Part shown: positions 1-10,515 of the stretch, one piece after another
How the letters are laid out: each line of letters starts with the position of its first letter
Position numbering within the stretch: the first letter of the stretch is position 1
NCBI GenBank assembly: GCA_037892935.1
Contig: JAYXKI010000008.1
Location: 1,736,001 to 1,800,000 of the forward strand
Direction of reading: 5' to 3'
DNA length: 64,000 nucleotides
Source of the DNA: Phlebopus portentosus
Lineage: Eukaryota > Basidiomycota > Agaricomycetes > Boletales > Boletinellaceae
The notes under the pieces: generated by a model
Seen by the model: only the letters and a program-made list of their open reading frames with translations
The model's database searches: none
What the model was told of the DNA's origin: nothing
Made by a program: the position numbers and the translations under genes

Positions 1-768
1 GATGTCCATATTTACATTCTATTTGGTTTCTTTTCTTATTTATCTCTCTGAATCATGTTTCGAGCCTTTGTTGTATAGGTGGCTCATTACTGTATATAAG
101 CCCCCTATGCTGCTCTAATGAAGGGGAAGCCCCAGAATGCCCCAGTTTCAACTCATATCATCTCTAGTCAAGTTCCCTAGTCTCCCAGCTTCGTCTCAGT
201 TCATTCTCTCAAGTTCCAGTTCAGTTCCGACAGTTGCACCAGTTGTGCATACACTCCAGTCCAGCAGATTGTTGATTTTACTCTAGCTCCATCAGTTCTT
301 CTCCGATTGCCTCATTCCAGCATTTGTTCAAATTGTCTTATCATTTCACATCTTCGAGTATTTTCACCCACAAGTTCCGCAAAGTTCCACTTCATTTTTT
401 TGAGTTCTGATTTTATGATAGTTTTCTGATATCTTGTTCAGTCTGTATTTCCCTTGTTTCTTATCCGTTCATTGTGATTCTTAATCTGTTAGGATCATGT
501 CAATGGGTACTTTTGATCTCTCATTTTACATTATCGACTTAGTTAGCTAGTTTTTGACCTCAGAGTAGGTGGCTTAGTTTACACTTCCAACATGGCACCC
601 TTTTGTATTTTGTTTTCCCCTTCTCCAAGCCATTCCCCTCGACACCAGCATACACTCCTCACATTTTAGACACTCCCTCTTACATTGTACACATCTGGTT
701 GACCCCCAGAGGTTAAACTCAGACCTTCAGACAGTCAGTTGTCCTTCAGAGCCAGCACACACATTTCA
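1..768 (+). repeat. LTR-C fragment (left end outside window)
   Basis: This stretch aligns nearly base for base with 23719-24488, so it is a dispersed repeat cut by the window edge. It holds a TATATAAG box near position 95 and ends in ...TTTCA, which fits a long terminal repeat read on the plus strand. Both copies are followed by CYGAG. No credible ORF was seen. This copy has fewer CpG sites than the one at 23719 and so looks older. Confidence 0.6.
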
Positions 769-787
769 CTGAGTTTCTCTAGAACGT

Positions 788-2355
788 TGAAACTCCTGTG
801 GACTTTCTGATGCTGGACAGGGAGTATAAAGTTCGAGGGGCTGCCCTAGAATACCTTCAAGTGGTCAGCAGAGAATTACACCCAGGCCAAGGGCACAAAG
901 AAACGGAGAGAAATAGGAATATATAATGGAGTGGCTTGGTGAGAACTGAGAGATGTGAGGAAAGCGCTTGAGGAAGAATTCTGAGGGTGAACTTCTTCCA
1001 AGATTGGCAGTGGCAGTGCAAAGGCTAAATCGACTCTTTGGCTCAGCTGCGAGCTCTGGACTAAAGCCGACTAACCCAAGGCATAAGAACTAAACTAACT
1101 AAGCTATGCTAGTTGAACCACCAACCCGAACGTGACTAATCGACTGTGCTAACACACTGGTAAGTGACTGCAGTCAATCTCACTCATAGTCTAAAGTGTC
1201 GGAATGTGGCATAACAATTCAAAATGCGATACAATGGTTGAAGAACAATTTCTGAGTGTGTCAAAATATGATGCAAGGGATGGAGGTGCAAAACAATGAT
1301 AGAGGGGGACTGAGAGAATTGAAGGATATATGCAGGATGATGTAACTGACCATATCTGATCAAAACAATGCAGAATAATGCCAGGCAATGACTTGAGGAA
1401 GCGGGGAGATAAATATTAGGAAGAAAGGGGTGATATGGTGTCCTTTCCTGATGACAATGAAGAGGAGAAGGTGTTGCGAGTCTGAATGTAAGTGGCACGC
1501 AGAGTAACAGGGTTACGAGCAAAACCAGGCAAAATAGTTTGGAACATGTATGGAGGTTTTGATTTGGGTGAGAGAAGTAAGAGGAGCCTTTATACAATGA
1601 CAGCAAACTATATGAATGCACAAACAGCTCTGCTGCAAGGAGAGATCACCAATTGACTGTACAGAACACAAAATATTGTATATTAGACTATAGAGATGAG
1701 AGAGTCCACTACAAACAAGTAAACTAGAGGTCGAGGGACTTTGAGATGATCTGAGAACTGCCTAGCTAAGCTCCAACTAAGCTGTCCTTCTACTACAAAA
1801 GTTGTGCTATATTTATACTAAACATCCAAGACTGAGCCTCCCATTGGTCAGAGAACATACATCATAAAGAAAGGGGAACACTTATCACTATCAACAAAGG
1901 GGAGGAGCATATATGAATGGTTTAAGGGACACATAAGTCAAAAGAAACAATACTGAGCATGTCTGGAATGAGAGCATAATGAATTAAAGGGGACACATAT
2001 AGAAAGGTCAGAACATGAGTGAAACCTTCAGAACTGGGTCTCTTTGAGCGGAATGAAGCAGAACTTGGGAAAATGACTCGGAAGGGCTTTGGCTAGCCTG
2101 ACAAAGTAAGTCTGCAAGGTTTTATAAAGGAGAGGGACTGTGGATGAGGTTGCAGGGTCAAATCTCTTTGTCTGGAGTGTGGATCTGAGATCTGGAGACT
2201 TGCGATTGATGTGTGCAAACTCGATGCCATGATTCTCCTGCCTTGATAGCCGATCAAGGAATGGTGCACATGCCATCTGGACTATGGTGTTCTTGCTAAG
2301 TCCACTCATTCGAGCAAAACCAGTCGAAACCGAGCAAAACCAGTCGGAACACCAC
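788..2355 (-). mobile_element. LTR-A copy 1, truncated solo LTR, antisense
   Basis: It starts TGAAACTCCTG like the other LTR-A copies (6740, 21843, 28049; sense copy at 30846) and matches them along its length, but stops about 65 bp short of the family end, where LTR-D begins at 2356. The antisense direction is inferred from the TATAAATA box, which reads on the minus strand in this orientation. Most CpG sites kept in the copies at 21843 and 30846 are TG or CA here, so this is one of the more decayed copies. Because the missing end does not reappear after LTR-D, the junction is a recombination or deletion, not a simple nested insertion. Confidence 0.75.
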
Positions 2356-3959
2356 TGTTACAAAAATTGTGGATACCCAATGCAGCATGGAATCAAACAC
2401 TTTACACACCAAATTATGCAGCCTAATCAAGAGCATTTTGATAGGCTCCAGAGACAGAATAGTGGAGGCAAGTCTTGCCCACTAGTGCAGCAAGTACCTA
2501 GGAAGGTAGCTGCGGAAGATGTTCCAGAGGAACCCGGTTGATGATACTATGAAGACGAATGTGATAAGAGGGAGAACCCATATGATTTGCAAGAAGGATT
2601 AGCTGGAATGCACATCGGACATACCCCTCCACCAGAATGAAGCTACATACAAATGGAAGATTAGAACATCACAAGATATGTAGAACTCCTGCAGAAGAGA
2701 CGCTATCGACGAGGTGCAACTAGACACTTTGTTCATGAAAGTTTGGTGTGTACAAACTGCTATTTGGCATACCAAAGGAGTTGGGTTCTTTTGGAGTGGC
2801 TCCTCAAGAACTTCATAGAGTGCTTAGTAACCAGGGAGGCAGCCGATGCTAAGATTTGACATAAGCTGGGACCCTCAGAATGAACATTAGACCAACCATT
2901 GCTGAATCGCAGAATGAGCACATATGACCATGAGGTGTCCATATGGCTTGGAAATAGAAATATCTATGCATTGAAGGTCTGCATGAGAGCTTGGATCAAT
3001 CAGCATCATCACCAGACCTTATGCTGACACACTGCAGTGGAAGTTGATTAGCTGGTGTATTACAGGCCACCATTGGACATCGAGAATCTTATAGAAGAAG
3101 CGATGGAGCAGATGCTAGAAGTATGGGAACAATCGGAAGAAGGGGTTATTACAGTAGATGAATGGCACGGCATGAATCACCTGGAACAGCGGTTCAGGTT
3201 AATGACGAGCACCAGACTATAGTACTCTGATATCAGCATAGCAGCCTGGCATAGAAGGATATCTGCCAAGTTTACACAGCTGCCGAGGTTAATCTCCAAA
3301 GATCGGCAGGGGTTGCCAATCCCAAATCCTGAAATAATAGTTAGCCCCATAATGGAAGACTAACGGCAGAAGCTCAGCTGGAGTAACAGAGCACCAGCAA
3401 AGTGAGATTGTGGCACATGGAAGAAGTCTCTCGTGAGAGGATTTGCATTAAGGATTAACATGTAATAGGAACAGTGATCGATAGAAGTATAGGGAAGCTT
3501 CTTTGGAATGGAGGTAGATAAGGGCCTGCCTAATCGGGAAGGAAGTAGATGGTGGTGCTACCAGGAGTTTTGGTAGTGCCGCGAGGATTGTCGGTGGTAC
3601 CACTGACTGAAGGATGTGGTGGTGACACCAGCTGAAACATATTGTCCTAACCAATGGCGAGGCATAGTCGGTAGTATTTGGTAGTCGGTAGTATTCAGTA
3701 GAAACTTTATTTAAGGCGCCAGCTGAGTGGGGTGTTGTCCCTCAGCAAAATTATTTTGTACTCTCAATCATAACTGTACCCCTTTGATTGAACCTCTGCT
3801 CTACTGCTGGGTTAAGCTTGAGCCTATAGCTTGCTTCTTAGTAGTACATCTAACCTTTGCTACTCTACTCTCTAATTATACATTGTCAGAAGGAGGAAGC
3901 AGGGACTTGTTCCGGTATGCTTGGACTGACCACCTTGTCTGAAAACACTGGTCCTAACA
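2356..3959 (+). mobile_element. LTR-D copy A, likely 5' LTR of a truncated element
   Basis: The 1604-bp unit begins TGTTAC and ends CCTAACA, giving TGTTA/TAACA ends. Copies B (12607) and C (41745) have the same ends and perfect 5-bp target duplications, so the boundaries are reliable. The order on the plus strand is: decayed ORF (about 2356-3363), GGTAGT-rich stretch, TTTATTTAAGG box at 3706-3716, then an R/U5-like segment. The flanks ACCAC and CTATA do not match, and a gag-like region follows directly, so this copy is better read as a 5' LTR than as a solo LTR. No TGG-type primer site follows the end, which is unusual. Confidence 0.75.
2398..3363 (+). pseudogene. LTR-D internal ORF, decayed copy A
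   Basis: This is the plus-strand equivalent of the ORF that is nearly open in LTR-D copies B and C. The frame can be followed from MQPNQEHF to the end at SPIMED, but is broken by at least six stops. Compared with the open copies, these sit at Arg (CGA to TGA), Gln (CAG to TAG) and Trp (TGG to TAG) codons, so the damage is C-to-T and G-to-A change without frame loss. The protein has no fold I recognise. A CTNC pair, a Tyr/Arg-rich block and a long acidic N-terminal part are conserved between copies. Confidence 0.65.
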
Positions 3960-6739
3960 CTATAATTTTGCTCCAATCCCAGGATAATCAATCTTGCTGT
4001 TTTGTAGTGCAATACCCACTATCAATCAGTAAGTATTGCTCTGCCCTGGGAGGGTTTCTTCTGTACCTGTAATACAATTAGCTGATCACCGATAAGTGTA
4101 TCGTCGATGGCTAAAGCAGGCTTATACACTCCATTAGAGTTTTGTTAGAGTGCTCCATACATTCGAAGAAGAAGTAAACTCAGCACTTCGCATGATAAAC
4201 TTCTATCGAGGTAAGAAGCACTCAAACACCCCTATCTTAGAACCCTACCAGTCGGTTATACTATCTACCCTGGAGCTTTAAATCACCACCGAAAGACACA
4301 AAAGAGTTGGAAGGAAGTTCTTGCTTGTGCATGTGGACAACCTGTTGAATGGACATAGTTTCAACTGGGAGGCACTTAGAGGTCCAACACCAATTAAAGA
4401 AGAACTACTCACTCTGTGCCAAGAATATAAAGCATTTGAGTACACCTTACTCGAACACTCACATTTTCTCCACCAAGTCATCCAACAAGTCTATTCAGGA
4501 AATTATTCGCTTGCAAAACAACTATGTCACCAATGGAACTGTGGCAAGCTGGTTGGGCTAGTCTCTGGTTTACACTCTGCTTCCTCTGGTTTTCTTCCCT
4601 GGTATTCATCGTTGCTCAACAACTCCGAGGTCAAATCAGCCTTCTTCGAGGCTTTGGAACACTATAGATGTGGGTGGAACAGCAAGACAACGAAAGAGGT
4701 TCCCTATTCTGTCATGCTGGTTGGAGATTTCTACTCCAAACTCAATGACTGGCAGTTCCTCAACCCAGACCTGGAGAATGCATGGAATCCACTCTGGCTC
4801 GCATCGGAGAATGACTTGACAGTCTACACGGATGCCTGGACAGAATGGTCGGTGCTAACGGGCAACCCAATGAAATTATCTCTGCCCTCTGACACGCTGT
4901 CATCAATCTCAATCTCCGACTTACAAGCATTGATCGGTCCCTCTGAACTCTCACCACTACTGTCTCTCAACTCTATGACATGGGTTCCCAGTACTCCAAG
5001 AACCTTACCATAGAGGGACAGACACTGGGGGACTTCTTATCGCATGTTCTGGGTCATGTGGGAGATCAGGTCGCTGAGGCAGTCAATGCAAACACCAGGC
5101 AGGAAGGTGAATTATGGGACATGTGACTCAACTTTGTGTTCAGTTTACTTCAAGCTCAAATTCTGGGAGCAGTAACAGTGGCCATCCAGGGCAGTTAGTA
5201 AGCCCTCACTCAACAGGTGGCCAACTCCCAGCAAGAGATCATTTGGCTGTGTGGCATGGATTTTCTCCAACTGCACACTCAGGCTAGCTATCTGGTAGAT
5301 CAGGTAGAAGCCATTTGAGCTTGAATCAGCAATGCAGAAGAAGAATGCATGGCCCAATACTCAATCACAGAAGGTATTCATCAGATACAGCAAACCATTA
5401 GGCTTTGTCAATCCTACCTCATGCAGCAAGCAAGACAAGGAGGGGCAAGGATAAGCCCTGATTCCCCACTGCAAGGTAGAGGCCTACGGCTAGCGAACTG
5501 CTTTGCAAGTGTGAGCTCAGACTCTGACGACAACCAGATGCCAGGCCTGATCCCTCAGACGAACCTGGTAGGCACTCCAGGCAAACGTTTTGTGGATCAA
5601 GTGGTCAAAATCATCTGCCAGAGCAGAGAACCAGAAGGAATGATAACTTGTACAGGACAACCATCATCGCAGGTGTGACAGCAAGCAGCAGAGGCAGCCA
5701 GAAGCTATGCTGCTAAAATAGTAACATGAGAGGGGCTGGTAGTGCCTGCTGCGCTCGCCCAGAAAGAACAGGAAGTTGAAGGTAGCATCAAAGTTGAAGA
5801 AGAACTCCCAGACTACATCTCCACAGACACACAACCTGGAAGTCTGGACCAGCAAGCAGAAGATTTGCTGAGAGAGGTAATTCCTGAATCACTGCACCCC
5901 TGGCCATCCAACAATAGATGGGGACTGCCTTCAGATGCTGGGGAAGCATGGGAAGTGGACAATACTCGACCAATAGGCTATGGGACAGGTATTCAGGAGT
6001 TGATGTGGAACAAACAGGGAGAGCTTGTGGAAGGAGAAATCCAACATCTGGGATGGAACGGCCACTACATCGAAAGGAATGATATTCAGTACCTGCACCA
6101 GGACTCGCCACCAGGATTACCTACTCCAAGTGCTTGTGAGCTTGAGGAGAGAGAAGAAAGGCTCCAGGCAGCAAGTGAGTACTCCCCTGACTCTGACTAT
6201 GATTATAATCCTATCATATATCCTAGCAGCTGCCCTGCTTGGTTGGAGTTTCTTCATGTACTAGAGGGACAGCCAAGGCAAGGGGTAGCAAACATGGCAA
6301 TGGTAGTATGGGTGTGAGGTCACGATGTAGAAGAGCCAACCAGCAAGGACCAAGAGTACTTCGATGCAAATAGCGACTGGGAGACTGAAGAGAAAAGTGA
6401 GGAATATGAGAGTGGCGAGGAAAGATATGAAGCTCAGGAAGAAAGGAGATAGGCCCTGGTTTAGAGCTGAGAGCTTGCCAGGAGGAAGGAAGATGCCCAA
6501 GAACCAACTGGGGAGGAAGGGTAAGGTGGCTAGTTGGAAGGTAGAGGTGGTACTTGCTGGATAACTTAGCTACTAAACCATGTATTATTGTAATGTGCTG
6601 AACGAGAGTGATACTCATAAAAATGTTGGTTGGATTCGTCTAGGTCAATATTTCAAACAAAGACATCATGAAGTATCCCTTGTTTAAGGGAAACCCTTAT
6701 GAGTCGCTTGAGAACTTCCAGAACCAAATGATCAGCTGG
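3960..6739 (+). pseudogene. Gag-like internal region downstream of LTR-D (decayed, 3' truncated)
   Basis: A series of plus-strand frames follows LTR-D: an open block at 4321-5013 (about 230 codons), a +1/-1 shift near 4975, a second block at 5349-5678 rich in Gln and Ser, and an acidic Glu/Asp-rich block at 5742-6450. Single stops (mostly TAG or TGA) separate blocks that otherwise read on. At about 6666-6739 the sequence reads MKYPLFKGNPYESLENFQN, which resembles the opening of a retrotransposon Gag capsid domain. LTR-A copy 2 then cuts it off, so no protease or polymerase remains. I infer a Gag with a very long N-terminal extension. It could instead be a captured host sequence. The leader 3960-4277 shows no recognisable primer-binding site. 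Confidence 0.45.
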
Positions 6740-8372
6740 TGAAACTCCTGTGGACGTTCTGATGCTGGACAGGGAGTGTATAGTTCAAGGGGCTGCCCTA
6801 GAATACCTTCAAGTGGTCAGCAGAGAATTACACCTGAGCTAAGGGCACAAAGGAATGGAGGGAAATAGAGATATACAATGGAAGGGCTTGGTGAGAACTG
6901 GGGGATGTGAGGGAAGCACTCGAGGAAGAATTCCAAGGATGGACTTCTTCCGAGATCGACAGTGGCGGTGCGAAAGCTAAATCGACTCTCTGGCTCAACT
7001 GCGAGCTCTGGACTAAAGCCGACTAACCCAAGGCACAAGAACTAAACTAACTAAGCTATGCTAGTCGAACCACCAACTTGAACGTGACTAATCGACTGTG
7101 CTAACACACTGGTAAGCGACTGCAGTCAATCTCACTCGTAGTCTAAAGTGTCGGAACGCAGTGTAACAATTCGAAATGCAATACAATGGACAAAGGATGA
7201 TTGCTGAGTGTGTCGAAATACGATGCGAGGGATGGAGGTGCAAAACAATGACAGAAGGGGACTGAGAGAATTGAAGGATATGTGTGGGATGATGGAACTG
7301 ACTGTTTTTGATCGAAACGATGCAGAACAATGCCGGGCAACGACTTGAGGAAGCGGGGAGAGGATTGTCAGGAGGAAAGGGGCAATATGGTATCCTTTCC
7401 CAATAACAATGGAGAGGAGAAGGTGTTGTGAGACCAAATGCGAGCGGCATGTAGAGTAACTGGGTTACGAGCGAAACTGGGCAAAATGGTTCAGAACACG
7501 TAAGGAGGTTTCAATTTGGGTGAGAGAAGTAAGAGGAGCCTTTATACGATGACAGAAAACTATACAAACACACAAATGGCTCTACTGCGAAGAGAGATCA
7601 CCGATCGACTGTACAGAACATGAAATGTCATATATTAGACTATAGAGACGAGAGAAGTCCACTATGAACAAGTAGACTAGAGGTCGAGAGACTTTTGAGA
7701 CGATGTGAGAACTGCCTAGCTAAGCTCCAACTAAGCTCCAACTAAGCTGTCCCTCTACTACAAGAGTCGTGCTATATTTATACTAAACATCCAAGACTGA
7801 GCCTCCCATCGGTCAGAGAACATACATCATAAAGAAAAGGGAATGCATATCACTATCTACAAAGGAGAGGAGTGCATATGAATGGTTTAAGGGACACATA
7901 AGTCTAAAGAAACAATGCTGAGCATGTCTGGAACAAGAGCATAATGGATTAAAGAGAATGCATATAGAAAGGTCAGAATATGAGCAAAACCTTCGGAACT
8001 GGATCTCTTTGAGCGGAACAAAGTGGAACTCAGGGAAACAACTCGGAAGGGCTTTGGCTAGCCTGACAAAGTAAGTCTGCGAGGTTTGATAAAGGAGAGG
8101 GACTGAGGACAAGGTTGCAGGGTCAAATCTCTTTGTCTGGAATGCAGATCCGAGATCTGAAGACTTGTGATCGACGTGTGCAAACTTGATGCCGTGATTC
8201 TCCCATCTTGATGGCTGATCAAGGAATGGTGCATGTGCCATCTGGGCTATGGCGTTCTTGCTAACTCCACTCATTCGAGCAAAACCAGTCGAAACTGAGC
8301 AAAACCAGTCAGAACACCATGGAACTGGTTGTAACGACTCTGTACATTCCCAAGCTTCAGACTTACTCTTCA
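6740..8372 (-). mobile_element. LTR-A copy 2, full-length solo LTR, antisense
   Basis: The 1633-bp unit runs from TGAAACTCC to ACTCTTCA, the same ends as the other complete LTR-A copies. The 4-bp flanks (CTGG and ACAG) do not match, and the two sides belong to different sequences (Gag-like region on the left, host-like DNA on the right). So it marks a recombination joint or an element end, not a clean solo LTR. On its sense (minus) strand a frame of 186 codons stays open from the first bases of the LTR to about 7813. Confidence 0.8.
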
Positions 8373-8512
8373 ACAGAAAATGAAATTCTTTGCAATAGAT
8401 GGCTTAATTCATGCGAGTTGCTCAGGTGTCTTAGAGAAGACCAGTGTAGGCTCATTCGTGTCACTATCTGCCATGATCGACTTGGTGCCTACAGACATGT
8501 GGCGCTGCAAGG
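8373..8512. other. Short unassigned segment next to LTR-E
   Basis: The 140 bp between LTR-A copy 2 and the candidate LTR-E show no convincing gene. If LTR-E is removed, the segment joins to 8937 onward and reads ...CCTTGCAG on the minus strand, a good 3' splice site, so it may be a further decayed exon of a minus-strand gene. A minus-strand frame of about 27 codons is open here but not recognised. Confidence 0.3.
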
Positions 8513-8936
8513 TGTAAGGACTCGAACATTTTCCTTTTCTTTTCTTATGTCATCATTCATTTTTAATATTCTTTTCCTTTTATTTTATTTTTCTTATATG
8601 CTTATTTATCCATTCACTAGAACATTCCACGACATTCCATCACACTCACTAATCACCCCATTCCTTCATCATGTGACTTCCCATTAGAGTAGACCTTTCC
8701 CACACTCGAAGTCTATATAAGTAGATAGTTTGACTCTTTCGTTTCCTTGTCTTTCTATTCTACTTACCTTCACTTTGACATAGGTATCTACTCTTGTATT
8801 AATAGTTCATTGAATTCTACTTACCTTCACTTCGACATAGCATGCATATAGCCTGGCAACTCGCATTTAGCTAGTTGTTTGTTGTTTGTATTGGCCACCT
8901 TGAGATCGACGCCTGTTAGTCTCGCCACCTAATACA
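8513..8936 (+). mobile_element. Candidate solo LTR-E (about 0.42 kb)
   Basis: The unit starts TGTAAGGACTCG and ends AATACA, and CAAGG stands directly before it (8508-8512) and again at 8935-8939. It has a TATATAAG box near 8713 and a repeated TTCTACTTACCTTCACTTYGACATAG-type segment downstream, as expected for an LTR. The right boundary overlaps the duplication by two bases, so the end is uncertain. Only one copy was seen in the window. Confidence 0.4.
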
Positions 8937-9009
8937 AGGATAGTTGCAGATGGTTGTAAAAAGTTGCCCAGATGTGGGTGGACACATGGTAGTCATACGA
9001 CATGGGCAA

Positions 9010-9700
9010 GAAGCTAGACACAGATGACACAGGATCAATCTGCAAGGTCAGCAGGGGCGGACTGGGTCAATTTGCACCTCAGATAAAAACTCCCTTATGA
9101 CCGATACATGCTATATCAAAACTCAAGATCCACAGAGGTGTTATTCTTGGCCATTCTCTGTCAGGTCATGTGATATGAACCCAGTCTAACTGCCCTGAGC
9201 CCAATTGTCAACCAGAGATCAGTAATGTAAAATAGCCCACATACGCAATGTTGAATTCCACCTAGCATTGCAAACACTTTGTCTCTCCGGTTAAGATGTT
9301 ATAATACTTTCCTATAGGTACTTCAATCCAGTTCATCCCGACAACCTATAAAATGGTCAGTTGCAGTAAGAAGCAGAAATAATCACATACTTTCGCATCA
9401 TTCATAAGCCATAACATGCACTGAATATCGCTTTCATATGTTGAGGTCAGACCATTGAACAGTCCACCATATGCACACTCACCCCTTTCAAATAATTGTA
9501 GATATTGAAGGAGAGTTTAGCTACATTCTGCTGGTAGAGAATTGAGAGACTTATCTTGAACATGAGAGATATTATTTGGGTGTGTGCAAAATATTTCGAT
9601 AAAAGGTACCCAATCATTGCCTCTGTGGCCACAAAGGCTACTCTTCTGACAAGCTTAGAAGCTTAGTATGGTTGACACTTCTTCCTTCTCTATGAAATGA
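9010..9700 (-). pseudogene. DNA polymerase delta catalytic subunit fragment (POL3-like)
   Basis: Read on the minus strand, several short blocks match the start of the exonuclease region of DNA polymerase delta in the right order: RGNDWVPF, FERGEC, GGLFNG, TYESDIQ, GMNWIEVPIGKY and ILSFDIACIGHKG. The family motif has DIE at the last block; here Glu is Ala. Between the TYESDIQ and GMNWIEVP blocks lies a clear intron (GTATGT to TTATAG, about 45 bp) at a codon boundary, so this is a genomic fragment and not a processed copy. Stops and frame changes interrupt the frame and both ends are missing. In the living cell the full enzyme replicates nuclear DNA; this fragment cannot. The functional gene must lie elsewhere. 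Confidence 0.8.
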
Positions 9701-10437
9701 CTATGGAACATAATGGTAGAAGAGAGAGGGGGGTTGAGGTGTGAACATGTGTGGTCGTGAATTAAAAACCTCAACATCACATAGTAGTGGTTTGTTTCTC
9801 ACACTCGGCAAGACTGCCCATATCTGGTTTGCAAGTATATCTATCTATCTATCTGAAGGTCTATCCAAACCTTTTCTGGAACATTCACACCATGTTTCTC
9901 TGACATTCAGTCCATTCAGGAAATTACATGCGGATTTAACAGATTCCGCCTCACAGGTTTTTCCTGATGTATTACCATTCTATTTCTTGACCATTCTATC
10001 CCAACTCATGTCTCAGATTCCTCCAATACTATAAAACCACTGTAAAAAAACTTTATAAACAATATAGAGAGTTTTCCTCTCAGATATTTGTGTTTGCTCC
10101 CTCCCAAAAGTACTACGATCGGCTTTTTTGTTGGGCGGCAAATCACACAGTCCCGATCTGGAAGTGGCTCAGCCACGTATCTCCGATCGATCTGTGCCTC
10201 GCCAGGCAGCCTGAGGATCTCTCAGGCTGCTTCCATGCCGTGCTGAATGGTAACAACCCCACAAAAAAAAATTATGAGATGTGCTTCCAATTTATATTTC
10301 ATCTTGGCTGTGTAACCCTATATCGGGATAATAAATGAAGCCAAACAGACGCTAACAAAAGTGAGGCGTGTCTGCCAGTGGTCCTCCTGCCTCGTGTTGT
10401 TCACTTTGACGGGATCTCCCTGCATCCCCGACCCTAG

Positions 10438-10440
<3 letters not shown>
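9701..10440. other. Intergenic region upstream of the bHLH gene
   Basis: No gene is supported here. The stretch holds a short TATC microsatellite near 9838-9854 and a perfect 10-bp inverted repeat with a 5-bp loop at 10206-10230. Two open frames (9741-10034 and 10090-10338, plus) have no recognisable domain and unusual composition, and I treat them as chance. Confidence 0.5.
10206..10230. repeat. Perfect hairpin-forming inverted repeat
   Basis: GCAGCCTGAG is followed by GATCT and then its exact complement CTCAGGCTGC, about 290 bp before the bHLH start codon. It could be a binding site for a dimeric factor or chance. Confidence 0.6.
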
Positions 10441-10442
<2 letters not shown>

Positions 10443-10469
<27 letters not shown>

Positions 10470-10470
10470 T
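10443..10470. promoter_or_regulatory. (CT)n tract in the bHLH promoter
   Basis: An uninterrupted run of about 14 CT repeats ends some 45 bp before the bHLH start codon. Pyrimidine-rich tracts are common just upstream of fungal transcription starts, so it is a likely part of the core promoter. It is also a length-variable microsatellite. Confidence 0.55.
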
Positions 10471-10515
10471 CCCCCGTCCTTTCACGACGTTCAACGACGA
10501 CTACCACGACTTGTC

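Noticed and set aside
2356..3959. LTR-D as a DNA transposon with terminal inverted repeats
   Set aside because: The inverted ends are only 5 bp (TGTTA/TAACA) with TG...CA termini, and an internal TATA box and 5-bp duplications fit an LTR better. No transposase motif was seen in the ORF. The alternative is not fully excluded.
6740..8372. LTR-A copy 2 as a clean solo insertion
   Set aside because: Flanking 4-mers CTGG and ACAG do not match and the two sides are unrelated sequences.
9741..10338. Two plus-strand ORFs upstream of the bHLH gene
   Set aside because: No domain, no splice context, and the first begins beside the POL3 fragment. Likely noncoding promoter DNA.
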